Assembly (NCBI RefSeq): GCF_018531375.1
Contig: NZ_JAHBOH010000001.1
Coordinates: forward strand, 1,860,001-1,924,000
DNA: 64,000 nt
Reading direction: 5' to 3'
Origin: Cellulomonas fulva
GTDB taxonomy: Bacteria > Actinomycetota > Actinomycetes > Actinomycetales > Cellulomonadaceae
The position numbers and the translations under genes are program-made. The notes below the pieces were generated by a model. The model was not told the DNA's origin and made no database searches. It saw only the letters and a list, made by a program, of their open reading frames with translations. Each line of letters begins with the position of its first letter. Position 1 is the first letter of the stretch. Positions 23,789 to 40,799 of the stretch are shown here, one piece after another.

Positions 23789-26416
23789 ATGACCTCAGCC
23801 CCCGGGCCGGCCGGGACCGGCCCGTCGACGAGCGGCGACCTCACGCCGCGGCTCGAGCGGCTCGCCGTCGAGGTGGCGTGCGCCGAGGCCGACAACGCGG
23901 AGGGCCATCCGGCCCAGGCACGTCGGCGGCTCGTCGCTGCGCTGGCCACGCTCGACCGGCTCGACGACGGCTCGCTCGACGACGTGCTCGTCGTGCGGAT
24001 CCGCGCGCGTGCCCTCATGGAGCTGGCGAAGTGCGAGTTCGAGACCCGGGGCGGCCCCCAGGCGGCGCTCGCCCGGCTCGACGCGCTCGTGGCGGCCGGG
24101 GCGGACCGGTCGTGGCCCGGCGTCGTGCCGGCCACGGCGGGGGTCCGCGGCCTGCTGGCGCTGCGCGCCGGCAGGCACGAGGAGGCGCTCGCGGCGCTCG
24201 ACGCCGCGGTCGCGGAGGTCGAGGCCGCGGATCCGGTCGACGGCTGCCGCGCGCTCCTCAACCGCGGCACGCTGCACCTGGACCGGCAGGACGTGGAGGC
24301 CGCGCGGGCCGACTACGAGGAGTGCGCCCGACGTGCCCGTGAGGCGGGCTTCGACCTGCTCGTGTTCAAGGCCGAGCACAACCTCGGCTACGTGCACGCA
24401 CGTGCCGGGCGGCTCCCGGAGGCTCTCGCGAGCATGGAGGCCGCCGCGCGCACCCTGCCGGGCCCCGAGCGGCCGACGGCGCTCCGGGATCGCAGCGAGG
24501 TGCTGCTCGAGGCCGGCCTGGTCGGCGTCGCCGACGCCACGCTGGCCCGCGCCGCGGAGATGTTCGCGGCGGAGGGGATGCCGCGCGAGGTGGCGGAGTG
24601 CGAGCTCGGCCGCGCGGAGTGCGCGCTGCTGCGCGGTGACGCGAGCGCGGCGCGCCGGTGGGCGGCGAGCGCGCGCCGCCGGTTCCAGCGGCGCGGCGAC
24701 GAGGCGTGGGTGGTCCGGGCCGCGCTCCTGGCGCTGCAGGCGGACGCCGCGGTGTCCGCGCGGCTCGAGGGCCGGGCCGCCCGGACCGCGTGGGCGGGCG
24801 TCGCCCGGCGGGCCGCGGAGGTGGAGGAGCTGTGCCGGGCGACCGGGCGCCCGACGTGGCAGCGGCAGGCCGCCTACCTCCGGATCGAGGCGGACGTCGC
24901 ACGGGGAACCGGACCCGACCCGCAGCGCGTGCTCGCCGGGCTGGGCGTCGTCGGGGCCGACGAGGCGCTCACCGCGCGCCTGCACGGGCGCCGCGTCCGG
25001 GCGCTCCTCGCGGTCGCCGCAGGCCAGCCGGAGCGCGCCGCCCACCACGTGCGCGCGGGCCAGCGGGACCTCGCGCTGCACCGGAGCCGGTTCGGCTCGC
25101 TGGACCTGCGCACCGCGGGTGCGGTGCACGGCGTCGCGCTCGCGGACCTGGACATGCGGCTCGCCCTGTCCACCGGCCGTCCCGAGCCGGTGCTCGAGGC
25201 CGCCGAGCGGGTGCGCGCGGTCATGGGCGGGGCGCCGCGGCTCCGCCCGCCCGCCGACCCGCGGACGGCGGAGCTGCTGGCGGAGCTGCGCCGGCTCGTC
25301 GAGGGCAGCCGCCCGGTCACCGCCCGCCCGCAGGCGGACCCGGAGCGGATGCGCCTCATGGCGGAGGCGAAGCGCCTCAAGCTCGAGATCCTGTCCCGCT
25401 CGTGGCACGAGCCCGGGCGGGCGCGCGACGAGCGCGAGGGCCGCGCGCACGAGGCCCGCGCGACCCTGGCGCGGCGCCCGGGCAGCGTCCTGCTCGACGT
25501 GATCGAGCACCGCGGTGAGCTCCTCGCCGTGCGGATGGACGAGCAGGGCGCGCTGCTGCACGACCTCGGCGGCGCACCGCCGGTGGCGGAGCTGGTGCGG
25601 CGCGTGCACGCCGACCTCGAGGTCGTCGCGAACCCGCTGGTGCCGGCGGAGCTCCGCGCGGTCGCGCAGCGCTCGCTCGAGGCCGCGTTGACCGGGCTCG
25701 ACGGCGCCCTGGCACCGGCGCTGCAGGCGGTCGGCGAGCTCGTCGTCGTCGCCGGCGGGTGGCTCGGCGTCCTGCCGTGGTCCCTGCTGCCGTCGCGCCG
25801 CGGGCTGCCGACGGTGGTCGCGCCGTCGGTGCACCACTGGATGCGGTACGCGGGCTCGGGCCTGCCCGCCACGCCCGTGACGGCGGCCGCCGGGCCGGGC
25901 CTGACGCACGCGGACGACGAGGCCGCGCGGGTCGCCGGGCTGTGGCCGGGTGGTCAGGCGCTGGTGGGGGAGGAGGCCTCGGTCGCGCGGATCACGGCCG
26001 CGCTCACGACCCCGGGCATCGTGCACCTCGCCGCGCACGGCCGGCACGAGCAGGACAACCCGTTGTTCTCCTCGCTCCGGCTGGCGGACGGACCGCTGTT
26101 CGCCCACGAGCTGGACACCGGCGGGACGGTGCCGGACCTCGTCGTCCTCTCGTCGTGCGAGGTGGGGCGCGCGACCATCCGGGCGGGCGGCGAGTCCCTG
26201 GGGCTGGCGAGCGTGCTGCTGCGGACGGGGGTGCCGTGCGTGGTCGCCGCGATCGCGCCGCTGCCCGACGAGACCGCGCTGCGGGTCATGACCGACGTGC
26301 ACGAGCAGCTGCGCTCGGGCGTCCCGGTCGCGCCCGCCGTGGCGGGAGCGTGTGCCCGGGACCTCGAGACGACCGGTGTGCACGTGCCGCTCGTGTGCCT
26401 CGGCGCCCCGGCGTGA
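23789..26416 (+). CDS. TPR-repeat protein with C-terminal CHAT (caspase-like) protease domain
   Basis: An 875-residue protein. About residues 20-480 are helical repeats of TPR type (for example ARRRLVAALATLDRL, AALDAAVAEVEAADP, LLNRGTLHLDRQDVEAARADY). A helical linker follows, then a CHAT domain (about 565-875) with the clan CD dyad: His750 in VHLAAHGRHEQDNPLFS and Cys790 in DLVVLSSCEVGRA, plus GGESLGLASVLL and the C-terminal cysteine region. CHAT proteins are caspase/separase-like proteases, several of which act in regulated killing or signalling. Here it ends an operon with a sigma factor and faces a trypsin-like protease gene. Substrate unknown. ATG start. Confidence 0.88.
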   Translation: MTSAPGPAGTGPSTSGDLTPRLERLAVEVACAEADNAEGHPAQARRRLVAALATLDRLDDGSLDDVLVVRIRARALMELAKCEFETRGGPQAALARLDALVAAGADRSWPGVVPATAGVRGLLALRAGRHEEALAALDAAVAEVEAADPVDGCRALLNRGTLHLDRQDVEAARADYEECARRAREAGFDLLVFKAEHNLGYVHARAGRLPEALASMEAAARTLPGPERPTALRDRSEVLLEAGLVGVADATLARAAEMFAAEGMPREVAECELGRAECALLRGDASAARRWAASARRRFQRRGDEAWVVRAALLALQADAAVSARLEGRAARTAWAGVARRAAEVEELCRATGRPTWQRQAAYLRIEADVARGTGPDPQRVLAGLGVVGADEALTARLHGRRVRALLAVAAGQPERAAHHVRAGQRDLALHRSRFGSLDLRTAGAVHGVALADLDMRLALSTGRPEPVLEAAERVRAVMGGAPRLRPPADPRTAELLAELRRLVEGSRPVTARPQADPERMRLMAEAKRLKLEILSRSWHEPGRARDEREGRAHEARATLARRPGSVLLDVIEHRGELLAVRMDEQGALLHDLGGAPPVAELVRRVHADLEVVANPLVPAELRAVAQRSLEAALTGLDGALAPALQAVGELVVVAGGWLGVLPWSLLPSRRGLPTVVAPSVHHWMRYAGSGLPATPVTAAAGPGLTHADDEAARVAGLWPGGQALVGEEASVARITAALTTPGIVHLAAHGRHEQDNPLFSSLRLADGPLFAHELDTGGTVPDLVVLSSCEVGRATIRAGGESLGLASVLLRTGVPCVVAAIAPLPDETALRVMTDVHEQLRSGVPVAPAVAGACARDLETTGVHVPLVCLGAPA

Positions 26417-26511
26417 CCCCGGACCGACGGCGGGGCAGCGTTGCGGCCGGGTCGCGACCGGGGTGCGACCGGAGTGCGGCCGGGGCGCGACCGCTGTCCG
26501 AGCGCGCGGAT

Positions 26512-26540
26512 TTGGCCGGGCGCCCGTCGTCGCGTATCGT
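26512..26540 (+). promoter_or_regulatory. candidate promoter of rplJL
   Basis: TTGGCC (26512-26517), 17 bases, TATCGT (26535-26540), about 200 bases before rplJ and just ahead of the L10 leader. Confidence 0.6.
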
Positions 26541-26737
26541 CGTCGTGCCCAAGACCGCCGGTCGCGGTCCGCTCGTCGGACCAGCCGAAGTCCCGCAGCA
26601 CGCGGAGGCCAGCGCAGGTGAGAGTTCCACATGATGGCCCGGTTCGCCCGTGCCGCCCTGTCGAGCCCCGCGCCTGCGCGGGGCTCTTGTCGTTCCCGGG
26701 GCGGACGCAGACCGGCACCACCATCGGAAGGATTGCC
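26541..26737 (+). ncRNA. ribosomal protein L10 leader with attenuator-like hairpin
   Basis: The rplJ 5' UTR has the features of the L10 leader family: a GACCAGCCGAAG...GGAGGCCAGCGCAGGTG region (26580-26622) that in known leaders folds into the L10-L12 binding kink-turn, followed by GAGCCCCGCG/CGCGGGGCTC (26663-26686) and TTGTCGTT. The last hairpin resembles an intrinsic terminator, so L10-mediated attenuation is the likely control. Most of the 320-base gap after the CHAT gene is this leader and its promoter. Confidence 0.75.
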
Positions 26738-27268
26738 ATGGCGAGGCCGGACAAGGCAGCCGCCGTCGCGGAGCTCACGGACAAGTTCCGTGAGTCCAAC
26801 GCGGCCGTGCTGACCGAGTACCGCGGGCTCACCGTGGCGCAGCTCAAGACGCTGCGTCGCGCGCTCGGCGGCAACGCAACCTACGCCGTGGTGAAGAACA
26901 CGCTGACCGCGATCGCGGCCAAGGAAGCCGGTCTGAACGGCCTCGACGACGCGCTCGCGGGCCCGTCGGCGATCGCCTTCGTCACCGGCGACCCGGTCGA
27001 GGCCGCCAAGGGTCTGCGTGACTTCGCCAAGGCGAACCCCGCGCTGGTCATCAAGGGCGGTGTCCTCGACGGACGCGCCCTGACCGCCGCGGAGGTCACC
27101 AAGCTCGCGGACCTCGAGTCCCGTGAGGTCCTGCTGGCCAAGGCGGCCGGTGCGATGAAGGCCAAGCTCTACCAGGCTGCCTACGTCTTCACCGCGAACA
27201 CCGCCCAGGCCGCTCGTGTCATCGATGCCCTGCGTCAGAAGCAGGAGTCGGAAGGCGCGGCTGCCTGA
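26738..27268 (+). CDS. rplJ: 50S ribosomal protein L10
   Basis: A 176-residue L10. The N-terminal rRNA-binding domain ([45 protein letters not shown]) and the C-terminal helix that carries L7/L12 dimers ([12 protein letters not shown]) are present. It forms the base of the stalk. ATG with GGAAGG upstream. It follows an L10 leader and precedes rplL by 94 bases, a standalone rplJL operon closed by a terminator. Confidence 0.97.
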   Translation: MARPDKAAAVAELTDKFRESNAAVLTEYRGLTVAQLKTLRRALGGNATYAVVKNTLTAIAAKEAGLNGLDDALAGPSAIAFVTGDPVEAAKGLRDFAKANPALVIKGGVLDGRALTAAEVTKLADLESREVLLAKAAGAMKAKLYQAAYVFTANTAQAARVIDALRQKQESEGAAA

Positions 27269-27362
27269 TCAGGCCTCGGCCTGACCAGCGCACCACGCAC
27301 CACCCCACATCCCGCTTCCGACGCGACGGCGTCGTGGAGCACCGAAGAAAGGAACGCCTCTC

Positions 27363-27755
27363 ATGGCGAAGCTCAGCACCGAGGAGCTCATCGAGCAGTT
27401 CAAGGGTCTGACCCTCATCGAGCTCTCCGAGTTCGTGAAGGCCTTCGAGGAGGTCTTCGAGGTCACCGCCGCTGCCCCCGTCGCGGTCGCCGCCGCTCCC
27501 GCCGCCGGTGGTGGCGCGGGCGAGGCCGCTGCCGAGGAGGAGAAGGACTCGTTCGACGTCGTCCTCGAGGCCGCCGGCGACAAGAAGATCCAGGTCATCA
27601 AGGAGGTGCGCGCGCTCACGTCGCTAGGCCTCAAGGAGGCCAAGGACCTCGTGGACGAGGCCCCCAAGGCCGTCCTCGAGGGCGCGAACAAGGAGACCGC
27701 CGAGAAGGCCAAGGCGCAGCTCGAGGGCGCCGGCGCGACCGTCTCGCTCAAGTGA
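27363..27755 (+). CDS. rplL: 50S ribosomal protein L7/L12
   Basis: A 130-residue L7/L12. N-terminal dimerisation helices ([26 protein letters not shown]), Ala/Gly hinge (about 40-58), and the factor-binding C-terminal domain with [20 protein letters not shown] and the final VSLK. It recruits EF-Tu and EF-G to the ribosome. AGAAAGGA ribosome site. Ends with a terminator 46 bases after the stop. Confidence 0.97.
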   Translation: MAKLSTEELIEQFKGLTLIELSEFVKAFEEVFEVTAAAPVAVAAAPAAGGGAGEAAAEEEKDSFDVVLEAAGDKKIQVIKEVRALTSLGLKEAKDLVDEAPKAVLEGANKETAEKAKAQLEGAGATVSLK

Positions 27756-27800
27756 TCTGACTCCGCCCGCGGGCACGACCCGCGCGCGGAGGCTCACGTC

Positions 27801-27838
27801 CGAAGGCCCGTCGTCCCTCCGGGGACGGCGGGCCTTCG
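27801..27838 (+). terminator. terminator after rplL
   Basis: A 17-bp stem with one G-T pair (CGAAGGCCCGTCGTCCC and complement) and a four-base loop, 45 bases after the rplL stop. Confidence 0.85.
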
Positions 27839-28259
27839 CCGTCGCCGCAGCCGTCCCGCCGCCGGCCTCGTCACCGTGCCCGCTGCCGCCCCTCGACGCG
27901 CCCGGGAGGGTGACCGGGCGCACGCGGCCGGCCCTGCCGACTTCCCGTGCGAGCCGGGGTGTGCCACCATGGCCGCGGCGACGACGAGGTCGCCCGCCTG
28001 GCTGAGAGGCCGGGCGCGGACGGTCGTTCGACCGGCCGGCTGGAGCGGTGAGCGCCTGGTGCGCACCTGCTCGCCGACCCGGGTGGACTTCCGTCGGGGG
28101 GCCGAGTATGCTAGCGCTTTGCGCTGGCCTGTGCCCGCGATCTCAGATATCCCGAGCTGGAGCCCGACGTACGTGCGCGTCGGGCACCGGCCTCGAGGCT
28201 GGGGGTCGCGCCCTGCCCGGCAGCGCAGCGTGCCTCTCGACCGCAGGGAAGGACCCCTC
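27839..28259 (+). promoter_or_regulatory. gene-free leader region of rpoB with candidate promoter
   Basis: About 420 bases without a gene. TGGACT (28084-28089), 17 bases, TATGCT (28107-28112) is the best promoter candidate and would give a leader of about 140 bases. That leader holds AGCGC-TTT-GCGCT (28113-28125) and a CCCGACG/CGTCGGG hairpin (28161-28183). The larger open frame through here only extends rpoB upstream without a ribosome site. Confidence 0.5.
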
Positions 28260-31200
28260 TTGGCTGCCTCGCGCACCCCTTCTGCACCGTCCGCCGACGC
28301 CATCGCGAACCGCACCGCATCCCGCCGCATCTCCTTCGCCAAGATCAACGAGCCGCTCGAGGTCCCCGACCTCCTCGGCCTGCAGACCGAGAGCATGGAC
28401 TGGCTGCTGGGTAACGAGCGTTGGCAGGCCCGCGTCGCCGCCGCCCTCGAGGGCGGCCGGAACGACGTCCCGCAGACCGCCGGCCTCGAGGAGATCTTCG
28501 AGGAGATCTCCCCGATCGAGGACTTCGGCGGCACCATGTCGCTCTCCTTCCGCGAGCACCGCTTCGAGCCGGCGAAGTACACGGCCGAGGAGTGCAAGGA
28601 GAAGGACTTCACCTTCGCCGCGCCGCTGTTCGTGACCGCCGAGTTCGTCAACTACACGACCGGCGAGATCAAGAGCCAGACCGTCTTCATGGGCGACTTC
28701 CCGCTCATGACCGAGCGCGGCACGTTCATCATCAACGGCACCGAGCGCGTCGTCGTCTCGCAGCTCGTCCGCTCCCCGGGCGTCTACTTCGAGCGCACCG
28801 CGGACAAGACCTCGGACAAGGACGTGCTCACGGCCAAGGTCATCCCCAGCCGTGGTGCCTGGCTCGAGTTCGAGATCGACAAGCGCGACAACGTCGGCGT
28901 CCGCGTCGACCGCAAGCGCAAGCAGAACGCGACCGTCCTGCTCAAGGCGCTCGGCATGACCGAGGGCGAGATCCGCGAGGAGTTCGCCGCCTACCCGGCG
29001 GTCATCGACACCCTCGAGAAGGACCACGTCCAGACGCAGGACGAGGCGCTGCTCGACCTGTACCGCAAGATCCGCCCGGGTGAGCCGCCGACGGTCGAGG
29101 CCGGCCGCGCGCTGATCGAGAACTTCTACTTCAACCCCAAGCGCTACGACCTCGCCAAGGTCGGCCGCTACAAGGTGAACAAGAAGCTCGGCCAGGACGC
29201 GCCGCTGACCGACTCGGTGCTGTCCGTCTCGGACGTCGTGGCGACCATCAAGTACCTCGCCGCGCTGCACGTCGACCAGACCTCGCTGCCGGGCACGCGC
29301 AACGGGGAGTCGATCGAGGTCCGCGTCGAGACGGACGACATCGACCACTTCGGCAACCGCCGCATCCGCGCGGTCGGCGAGCTCATCCAGAACCAGGTCC
29401 GCACGGGCCTGTCCCGGATGGAGCGCGTCGTGCGCGAGCGCATGACGACGCAGGACGTCGAGGCGATCACGCCGCAGACCCTGATCAACATCCGCCCGGT
29501 CGTGGCGTCGATCAAGGAGTTCTTCGGCACCTCGCAGCTCTCGCAGTTCATGGACCAGAACAACCCGCTCGCGGGCCTGACGCACAAGCGGCGTCTGTCG
29601 GCCCTGGGCCCGGGTGGTCTGTCCCGTGACCGCGCCGGCATGGAGGTCCGTGACGTCCACCCGTCGCACTACGGCCGCATGTGCCCGATCGAGACCCCTG
29701 AGGGCCCGAACATCGGCCTGATCGGCTCGCTGGCCTCGTTCGGCCGGATCAACCCGTTCGGCTTCGTCGAGACCCCGTACCGCAAGGTCGTCCAGGGCAA
29801 GGTCACCGACGAGGTGCACTACCTCACGGCCGACGACGAGGACCGCCACGTCATCGCGCAGGCGAACGCCCCGCTCGAGGCCGACGGCCGGTTCGAGGAG
29901 GACCGCGTCCTGGTCCGCACCAAGGGCGGCGAGATCGACTACGTGACGGGCGAGACCGTCGACTACATGGACGTGTCCCCGCGCCAGATGGTGTCGGTCG
30001 CCACGGCCCTGATCCCGTTCCTCGAGCACGACGACGCGAACCGCGCCCTCATGGGCGCCAACATGCAGCGCCAGGCCGTGCCGCTGGTCCGTTCCGAGGC
30101 GCCGCTGGTCGGCACCGGCATGGAGCGGCGTGCGGCCGTCGACGCGGGTGACGTCATCGTCGCGACCAAGCCCGGCGTGGTCACGGAGGTCTCCGCGGAC
30201 CTCATCGTCATCGCCAACGACGACGCGACCACGTCGACGTACCGCGTGGCGAAGTTCCGCCGCTCGAACCAGGGCACGTCGTACAACCAGCGCGTGCTGG
30301 TCGACACCGGCGCGCGCGTCGAGGCCGGCTCCGTGCTGGCCGACGGCCCGGCGACGGACGAGGGCGAGCTCGCGCTCGGCCGCAACCTCCTCGTCGCGTT
30401 CATGTCGTGGGAGGGCCACAACTACGAGGACGCGATCATCCTCAGCCAGCGCCTGGTGCAGGACGACGTCCTGTCCTCGATCCACATCGAGGAGCACGAG
30501 GTCGACGCGCGCGACACCAAGCTCGGCCCCGAGGAGATCACGCGGGACATCCCGAACGTCTCCGAGGAGGTCCTGGCCGACCTCGACGAGCGCGGCATCA
30601 TCCGCATCGGCGCCGAGGTCGCGGCGGGCGACATCCTGGTCGGCAAGGTCACGCCCAAGGGCGAGACCGAGCTGACCCCGGAGGAGCGCCTGCTGCGCGC
30701 GATCTTCGGCGAGAAGGCGCGCGAGGTCCGCGACACGTCGCTCAAGGTGCCGCACGGCGAGTCCGGCACGGTCATCGAGGTGCGCACGTTCAACCGCGAG
30801 GACGGCGACGAGCTGCCCGCCGGCGTGAACGAGCTCGTCCGCGTGTACATCGCTCAGCGCCGCAAGATCACGGACGGCGACAAGCTCGCCGGCCGTCACG
30901 GCAACAAGGGCGTCATCTCCAAGATCCTGCCGGTCGAGGACATGCCGTTCCTCGCCGACGGGACCGCGGTGGACGTCGTCCTGAACCCGCTGGGTGTCCC
31001 CGGCCGCATGAACGTCGGCCAGGTCCTCGAGACGCACCTGGGCTGGGTCGCCAAGCAGGGCTGGGACATCGAGCTCGCCGAGGGCGACGTGTCCTGGCGC
31101 GAGGGCGTCCCGGACGTGGCGAAGTCGTCGACCCCGGGCAACCCGGTCGCGACGCCGGTGTTCGACGGCGTGCCGGAGGAGACCCTCGCGGGCCTGCTCG

Positions 31201-31766
31201 GCACCACGCTGCCGAACCGCGACGGCGAGCGCACGGTCGGCCCCGACGGCAAGGCCCGGCTCTTCGACGGCCGCTCCGGCGAGCCGTTCCCGGACCCGGT
31301 CTCGGTCGGCTACATGTACATCCTCAAGCTGCACCACCTGGTCGACGACAAGATCCACGCGCGCTCGACCGGCCCGTACTCGATGATCACGCAGCAGCCG
31401 CTGGGTGGTAAGGCGCAGTTCGGTGGCCAGCGGTTCGGCGAGATGGAGGTGTGGGCCCTGGAGGCGTATGGCGCCGCCTACACGCTGCAGGAGCTCCTCA
31501 CCATCAAGTCCGACGACGTGCCCGGCCGCGTCAAGGTGTACGAGGCGATCGTCAAGGGCGAGAACATCCCCGACTCGGGCATCCCGGAGTCGTTCAAGGT
31601 TCTGCTCAAGGAGATGCAGTCGCTCTGCCTGAACGTCGAGGTGCTGTCTTCCGACGGCGTCTCGATCGACATGAAGGAGAACGACGACGAGGTCTACCGC
31701 GCAGCGGAGGAGCTCGGCATCGACCTGTCGCGTCGCCCGAACGCCAGCAGCGTCGAGGAGATCTGA
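28260..31766 (+). CDS. rpoB: DNA-directed RNA polymerase subunit beta
   Basis: A 1168-residue beta subunit from a TTG start preceded by GGGAAGGA; an upstream frame extension lacks a ribosome site. Landmarks: [18 protein letters not shown], the rifampicin-binding region (about 420-465: [35 protein letters not shown] split over its sites) with the usual sensitive residues, YNYEDAI-type [23 protein letters not shown], and the C-terminal [16 protein letters not shown]. Length is normal for actinobacteria. It is followed by rpoC after 118 bases; together they form an operon separate from rplJL. Confidence 0.98.
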   Translation: MAASRTPSAPSADAIANRTASRRISFAKINEPLEVPDLLGLQTESMDWLLGNERWQARVAAALEGGRNDVPQTAGLEEIFEEISPIEDFGGTMSLSFREHRFEPAKYTAEECKEKDFTFAAPLFVTAEFVNYTTGEIKSQTVFMGDFPLMTERGTFIINGTERVVVSQLVRSPGVYFERTADKTSDKDVLTAKVIPSRGAWLEFEIDKRDNVGVRVDRKRKQNATVLLKALGMTEGEIREEFAAYPAVIDTLEKDHVQTQDEALLDLYRKIRPGEPPTVEAGRALIENFYFNPKRYDLAKVGRYKVNKKLGQDAPLTDSVLSVSDVVATIKYLAALHVDQTSLPGTRNGESIEVRVETDDIDHFGNRRIRAVGELIQNQVRTGLSRMERVVRERMTTQDVEAITPQTLINIRPVVASIKEFFGTSQLSQFMDQNNPLAGLTHKRRLSALGPGGLSRDRAGMEVRDVHPSHYGRMCPIETPEGPNIGLIGSLASFGRINPFGFVETPYRKVVQGKVTDEVHYLTADDEDRHVIAQANAPLEADGRFEEDRVLVRTKGGEIDYVTGETVDYMDVSPRQMVSVATALIPFLEHDDANRALMGANMQRQAVPLVRSEAPLVGTGMERRAAVDAGDVIVATKPGVVTEVSADLIVIANDDATTSTYRVAKFRRSNQGTSYNQRVLVDTGARVEAGSVLADGPATDEGELALGRNLLVAFMSWEGHNYEDAIILSQRLVQDDVLSSIHIEEHEVDARDTKLGPEEITRDIPNVSEEVLADLDERGIIRIGAEVAAGDILVGKVTPKGETELTPEERLLRAIFGEKAREVRDTSLKVPHGESGTVIEVRTFNREDGDELPAGVNELVRVYIAQRRKITDGDKLAGRHGNKGVISKILPVEDMPFLADGTAVDVVLNPLGVPGRMNVGQVLETHLGWVAKQGWDIELAEGDVSWREGVPDVAKSSTPGNPVATPVFDGVPEETLAGLLGTTLPNRDGERTVGPDGKARLFDGRSGEPFPDPVSVGYMYILKLHHLVDDKIHARSTGPYSMITQQPLGGKAQFGGQRFGEMEVWALEAYGAAYTLQELLTIKSDDVPGRVKVYEAIVKGENIPDSGIPESFKVLLKEMQSLCLNVEVLSSDGVSIDMKENDDEVYRAAEELGIDLSRRPNASSVEEI

Positions 31767-31884
31767 CGTCGAGCGGCTCGTCGCGCGCGCCCCTGCCTGC
31801 GCGACGAGCCGCCCGCACCACCCCGTGCACCATTCCGTCCGCCGGCCCGCGATCGGGCCCGGCAAGCGAAGGAAGTAGGACCCC

Positions 31885-35763
<3,879 letters not shown>

Positions 35764-35806
35764 CGTCGGTCTCGTCCGGCGTCTCGACGCCGGTCGCGAT
35801 GCCAGG

Positions 35807-35844
35807 CCCGAGGGGGCTCGCCGGTCACGGCGGGCCCCCTCGGG
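35807..35844 (+). terminator. terminator after rpoC
   Basis: CCCGAGGGGG pairs with CCCCCTCGGG, and the stem continues inward to about 17 bp around a GTCA loop, 43 bases after rpoC. Confidence 0.85.
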
Positions 35845-35860
35845 CGTCTGACCCGGTCCT

Positions 35861-35889
35861 TTGACGCTCCCCGGACGGGGAGGTAACGT
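35861..35889 (+). promoter_or_regulatory. promoter of the str operon (rpsL)
   Basis: TTGACG (35861-35866), exactly 17 bases, TAACGT (35884-35889): the best housekeeping-type promoter in the window, right after the rpoC terminator. Confidence 0.8.
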
Positions 35890-35895
35890 AGGAGA

Positions 35896-36190
35896 CCGTG
35901 CCCGCGCCGTCGGGCCCTCGCGCGTGCACACGCACGGACGTCACCCGGTTCGCCCGGTCCGGACGTCACGACGATGCGCACGGCGTCCCCCCGCCTCTTG
36001 CGGCTCGACCGCCCGGCTCCCGCTGGGTGCCCGAGCCGGAGGAGACCGGGGCGACACGCCCGAGCGCGGGGGTCGGTGCGGGAGGAAAGACCAGGCGATA
36101 GCCGCGCGACGGGCGGCGACTCGCGCACGTGCCGGCCGTCCAGGGTGACGGGACCGGTCGACCAGAGCTCATCTACCAGACGGAGACGTA
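35896..36190 (+). promoter_or_regulatory. long rpsL 5' leader
   Basis: About 295 bases from the predicted start of transcription to rpsL with no gene. At 36051-36076 it contains a 26-base block identical to one in the rpsJ leader (55915-55940). Such a long leader on an r-protein operon suggests post-transcriptional control. Confidence 0.6.
36051..36076 (+). repeat. 26-nt leader element shared with the rpsJ leader (copy in rpsL leader)
   Basis: GCGACACGCCCGAGCGCGGG followed by GGTCGG, identical at all 26 positions to 55915-55940. The block ends 114 bases before the rpsL start. Confidence 0.9.
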
Positions 36191-36559
36191 GTGCCTACGA
36201 TCCAGCAGCTGGTCCGCAAGGGCCGGCAGGCGAAGACGAACAAGTCGAAGACGCCTGCCCTCAAGGGCAGCCCGCAGCGTCGTGGTGTGTGCACGCGCGT
36301 GTACACCACGACCCCCAAGAAGCCGAACTCCGCCCTCCGCAAGGTCGCCCGCGTGCGCCTGTCGTCGGGCGTCGAGGTCACGGCGTACATCCCCGGCGTC
36401 GGCCACAACCTGCAGGAGCACTCGATCGTGCTCGTCCGCGGTGGCCGTGTGAAGGACCTCCCGGGTGTCCGCTACAAGATCGTGCGCGGCGCGCTCGACA
36501 CGCAGGGCGTGAAGAACCGCAAGCAGGCGCGCAGCCGCTACGGCGCGAAGAAGGGCTGA
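36191..36559 (+). CDS. rpsL: 30S ribosomal protein S12
   Basis: A 122-residue S12. The decoding-centre loops [13 protein letters not shown] (Lys43, Lys44) and [23 protein letters not shown] (Lys88) are wild type, so no streptomycin-resistance change is present. The Asp in DLPG that is often methylthiolated is kept. GTG start with GGAGACGTA upstream. Leads the str operon; rpsG follows after four bases. Confidence 0.97.
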   Translation: MPTIQQLVRKGRQAKTNKSKTPALKGSPQRRGVCTRVYTTTPKKPNSALRKVARVRLSSGVEVTAYIPGVGHNLQEHSIVLVRGGRVKDLPGVRYKIVRGALDTQGVKNRKQARSRYGAKKG

Positions 36560-36563
36560 ACCG

Positions 36564-37034
36564 ATGCCTCGTAAGGGTCCCGCCCCGAAGCGGCCGCTGA
36601 TCGTCGACCCCGTCTACGGGTCGCCCGTCGTCACCCAGCTGATCAACAAGATCCTCCTCGACGGCAAGAAGACCGTCGCCGAGTCGATCGTCTACGGCGC
36701 GCTCGAGGGCGTCCGTGAGAAGACCCAGTCCGACCCGGTCGTCGTGCTCAAGCGTGCGCTCGACAACGTGCGTCCCTCGCTCGAGGTCCGCTCGCGTCGT
36801 GTCGGTGGCGCGACCTACCAGGTCCCAGTCGAGGTCCGCCCCGTGCGTGCCACGACGCTGGCGCTGCGCTGGCTGACCGACTACTCGCGTGCTCGTCGTG
36901 AGAAGACCATGACCGAGCGCCTGATGAACGAGATCCTCGACGCCTCCAACGGCCTGGGTGCCGCCGTGAAGCGTCGCGAGGACATGCACAAGATGGCCGA
37001 GTCCAACCGGGCCTTCGCGCACTACCGCTGGTGA
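36564..37034 (+). CDS. rpsG: 30S ribosomal protein S7
   Basis: A 156-residue S7: [20 protein letters not shown] start, [36 protein letters not shown] and the C-terminal [15 protein letters not shown]. It organises the 16S 3' major domain and the head of the 30S. Four-base gap from rpsL, so co-translated. Known translational repressor of the str operon in other bacteria. Confidence 0.97.
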   Translation: MPRKGPAPKRPLIVDPVYGSPVVTQLINKILLDGKKTVAESIVYGALEGVREKTQSDPVVVLKRALDNVRPSLEVRSRRVGGATYQVPVEVRPVRATTLALRWLTDYSRARREKTMTERLMNEILDASNGLGAAVKRREDMHKMAESNRAFAHYRW

Positions 37035-37112
37035 TTCCAGCCGGTGCGGCCGGCGCGCCACCGCGCGAGCCGGCCGCACCCCACCGAGCCAACCGACAAG
37101 GGGCAGACCAAC

Positions 37113-39215
<2,103 letters not shown>

Positions 39216-39338
39216 TCCCACAGGTCGAAACCTGTAGTTCCATCACACAAACCGACCCGTAGGACCGCGCGCCTCGTGACTACCCTCCCGGGTAGCCACG
39301 GACGGGCACTCTCTACCAAGTCCTGAGGAGGACACCCA

Positions 39339-40532
<1,194 letters not shown>

Positions 40533-40558
40533 TCCGCGCCCTTCGGGGCCGGTGAGCG

Positions 40559-40594
40559 AGCAGGGCCCGGGAGCTTCGGCTCCCGGGCCCTGCT
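40559..40594 (+). terminator. terminator after tuf (UUCG tetraloop)
   Basis: A perfect 16-bp stem (AGCAGGGCCCGGGAGC and complement) closed by TTCG, 26 bases after the tuf stop. Confidence 0.93.
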
Positions 40595-40799
40595 GCGTCT
40601 GCGGGCTCGGGGACCGGTGGCCCGCGTGTGGGACCCGCCCCTGGGACCTGCCCTCGGCGACCCGCTTCTGGTGCCCGACTCGTCGTGCCGTCCCCGGCGC
40701 GGAACGGCGTGAGCGCCGGCCGCGCCAAAACGATTCGGGCGACCGCCCGATCCCGGGATCCGGCGGCGCCGACCACGCCACCGGGCTAGCGTCCTGCGC

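Noticed and set aside
27876-28259. upstream extension of the rpoB frame by 128 codons
   Set aside because: No homology to beta subunits and no ribosome site; the TTG at 28260 has one and gives the normal N-terminus.
36191-36559. streptomycin-resistance change in S12 (and rifampicin-resistance change in RpoB)
   Set aside because: Lys43 and Lys88 of S12 and the core rifampicin-site residues of RpoB read as wild type.
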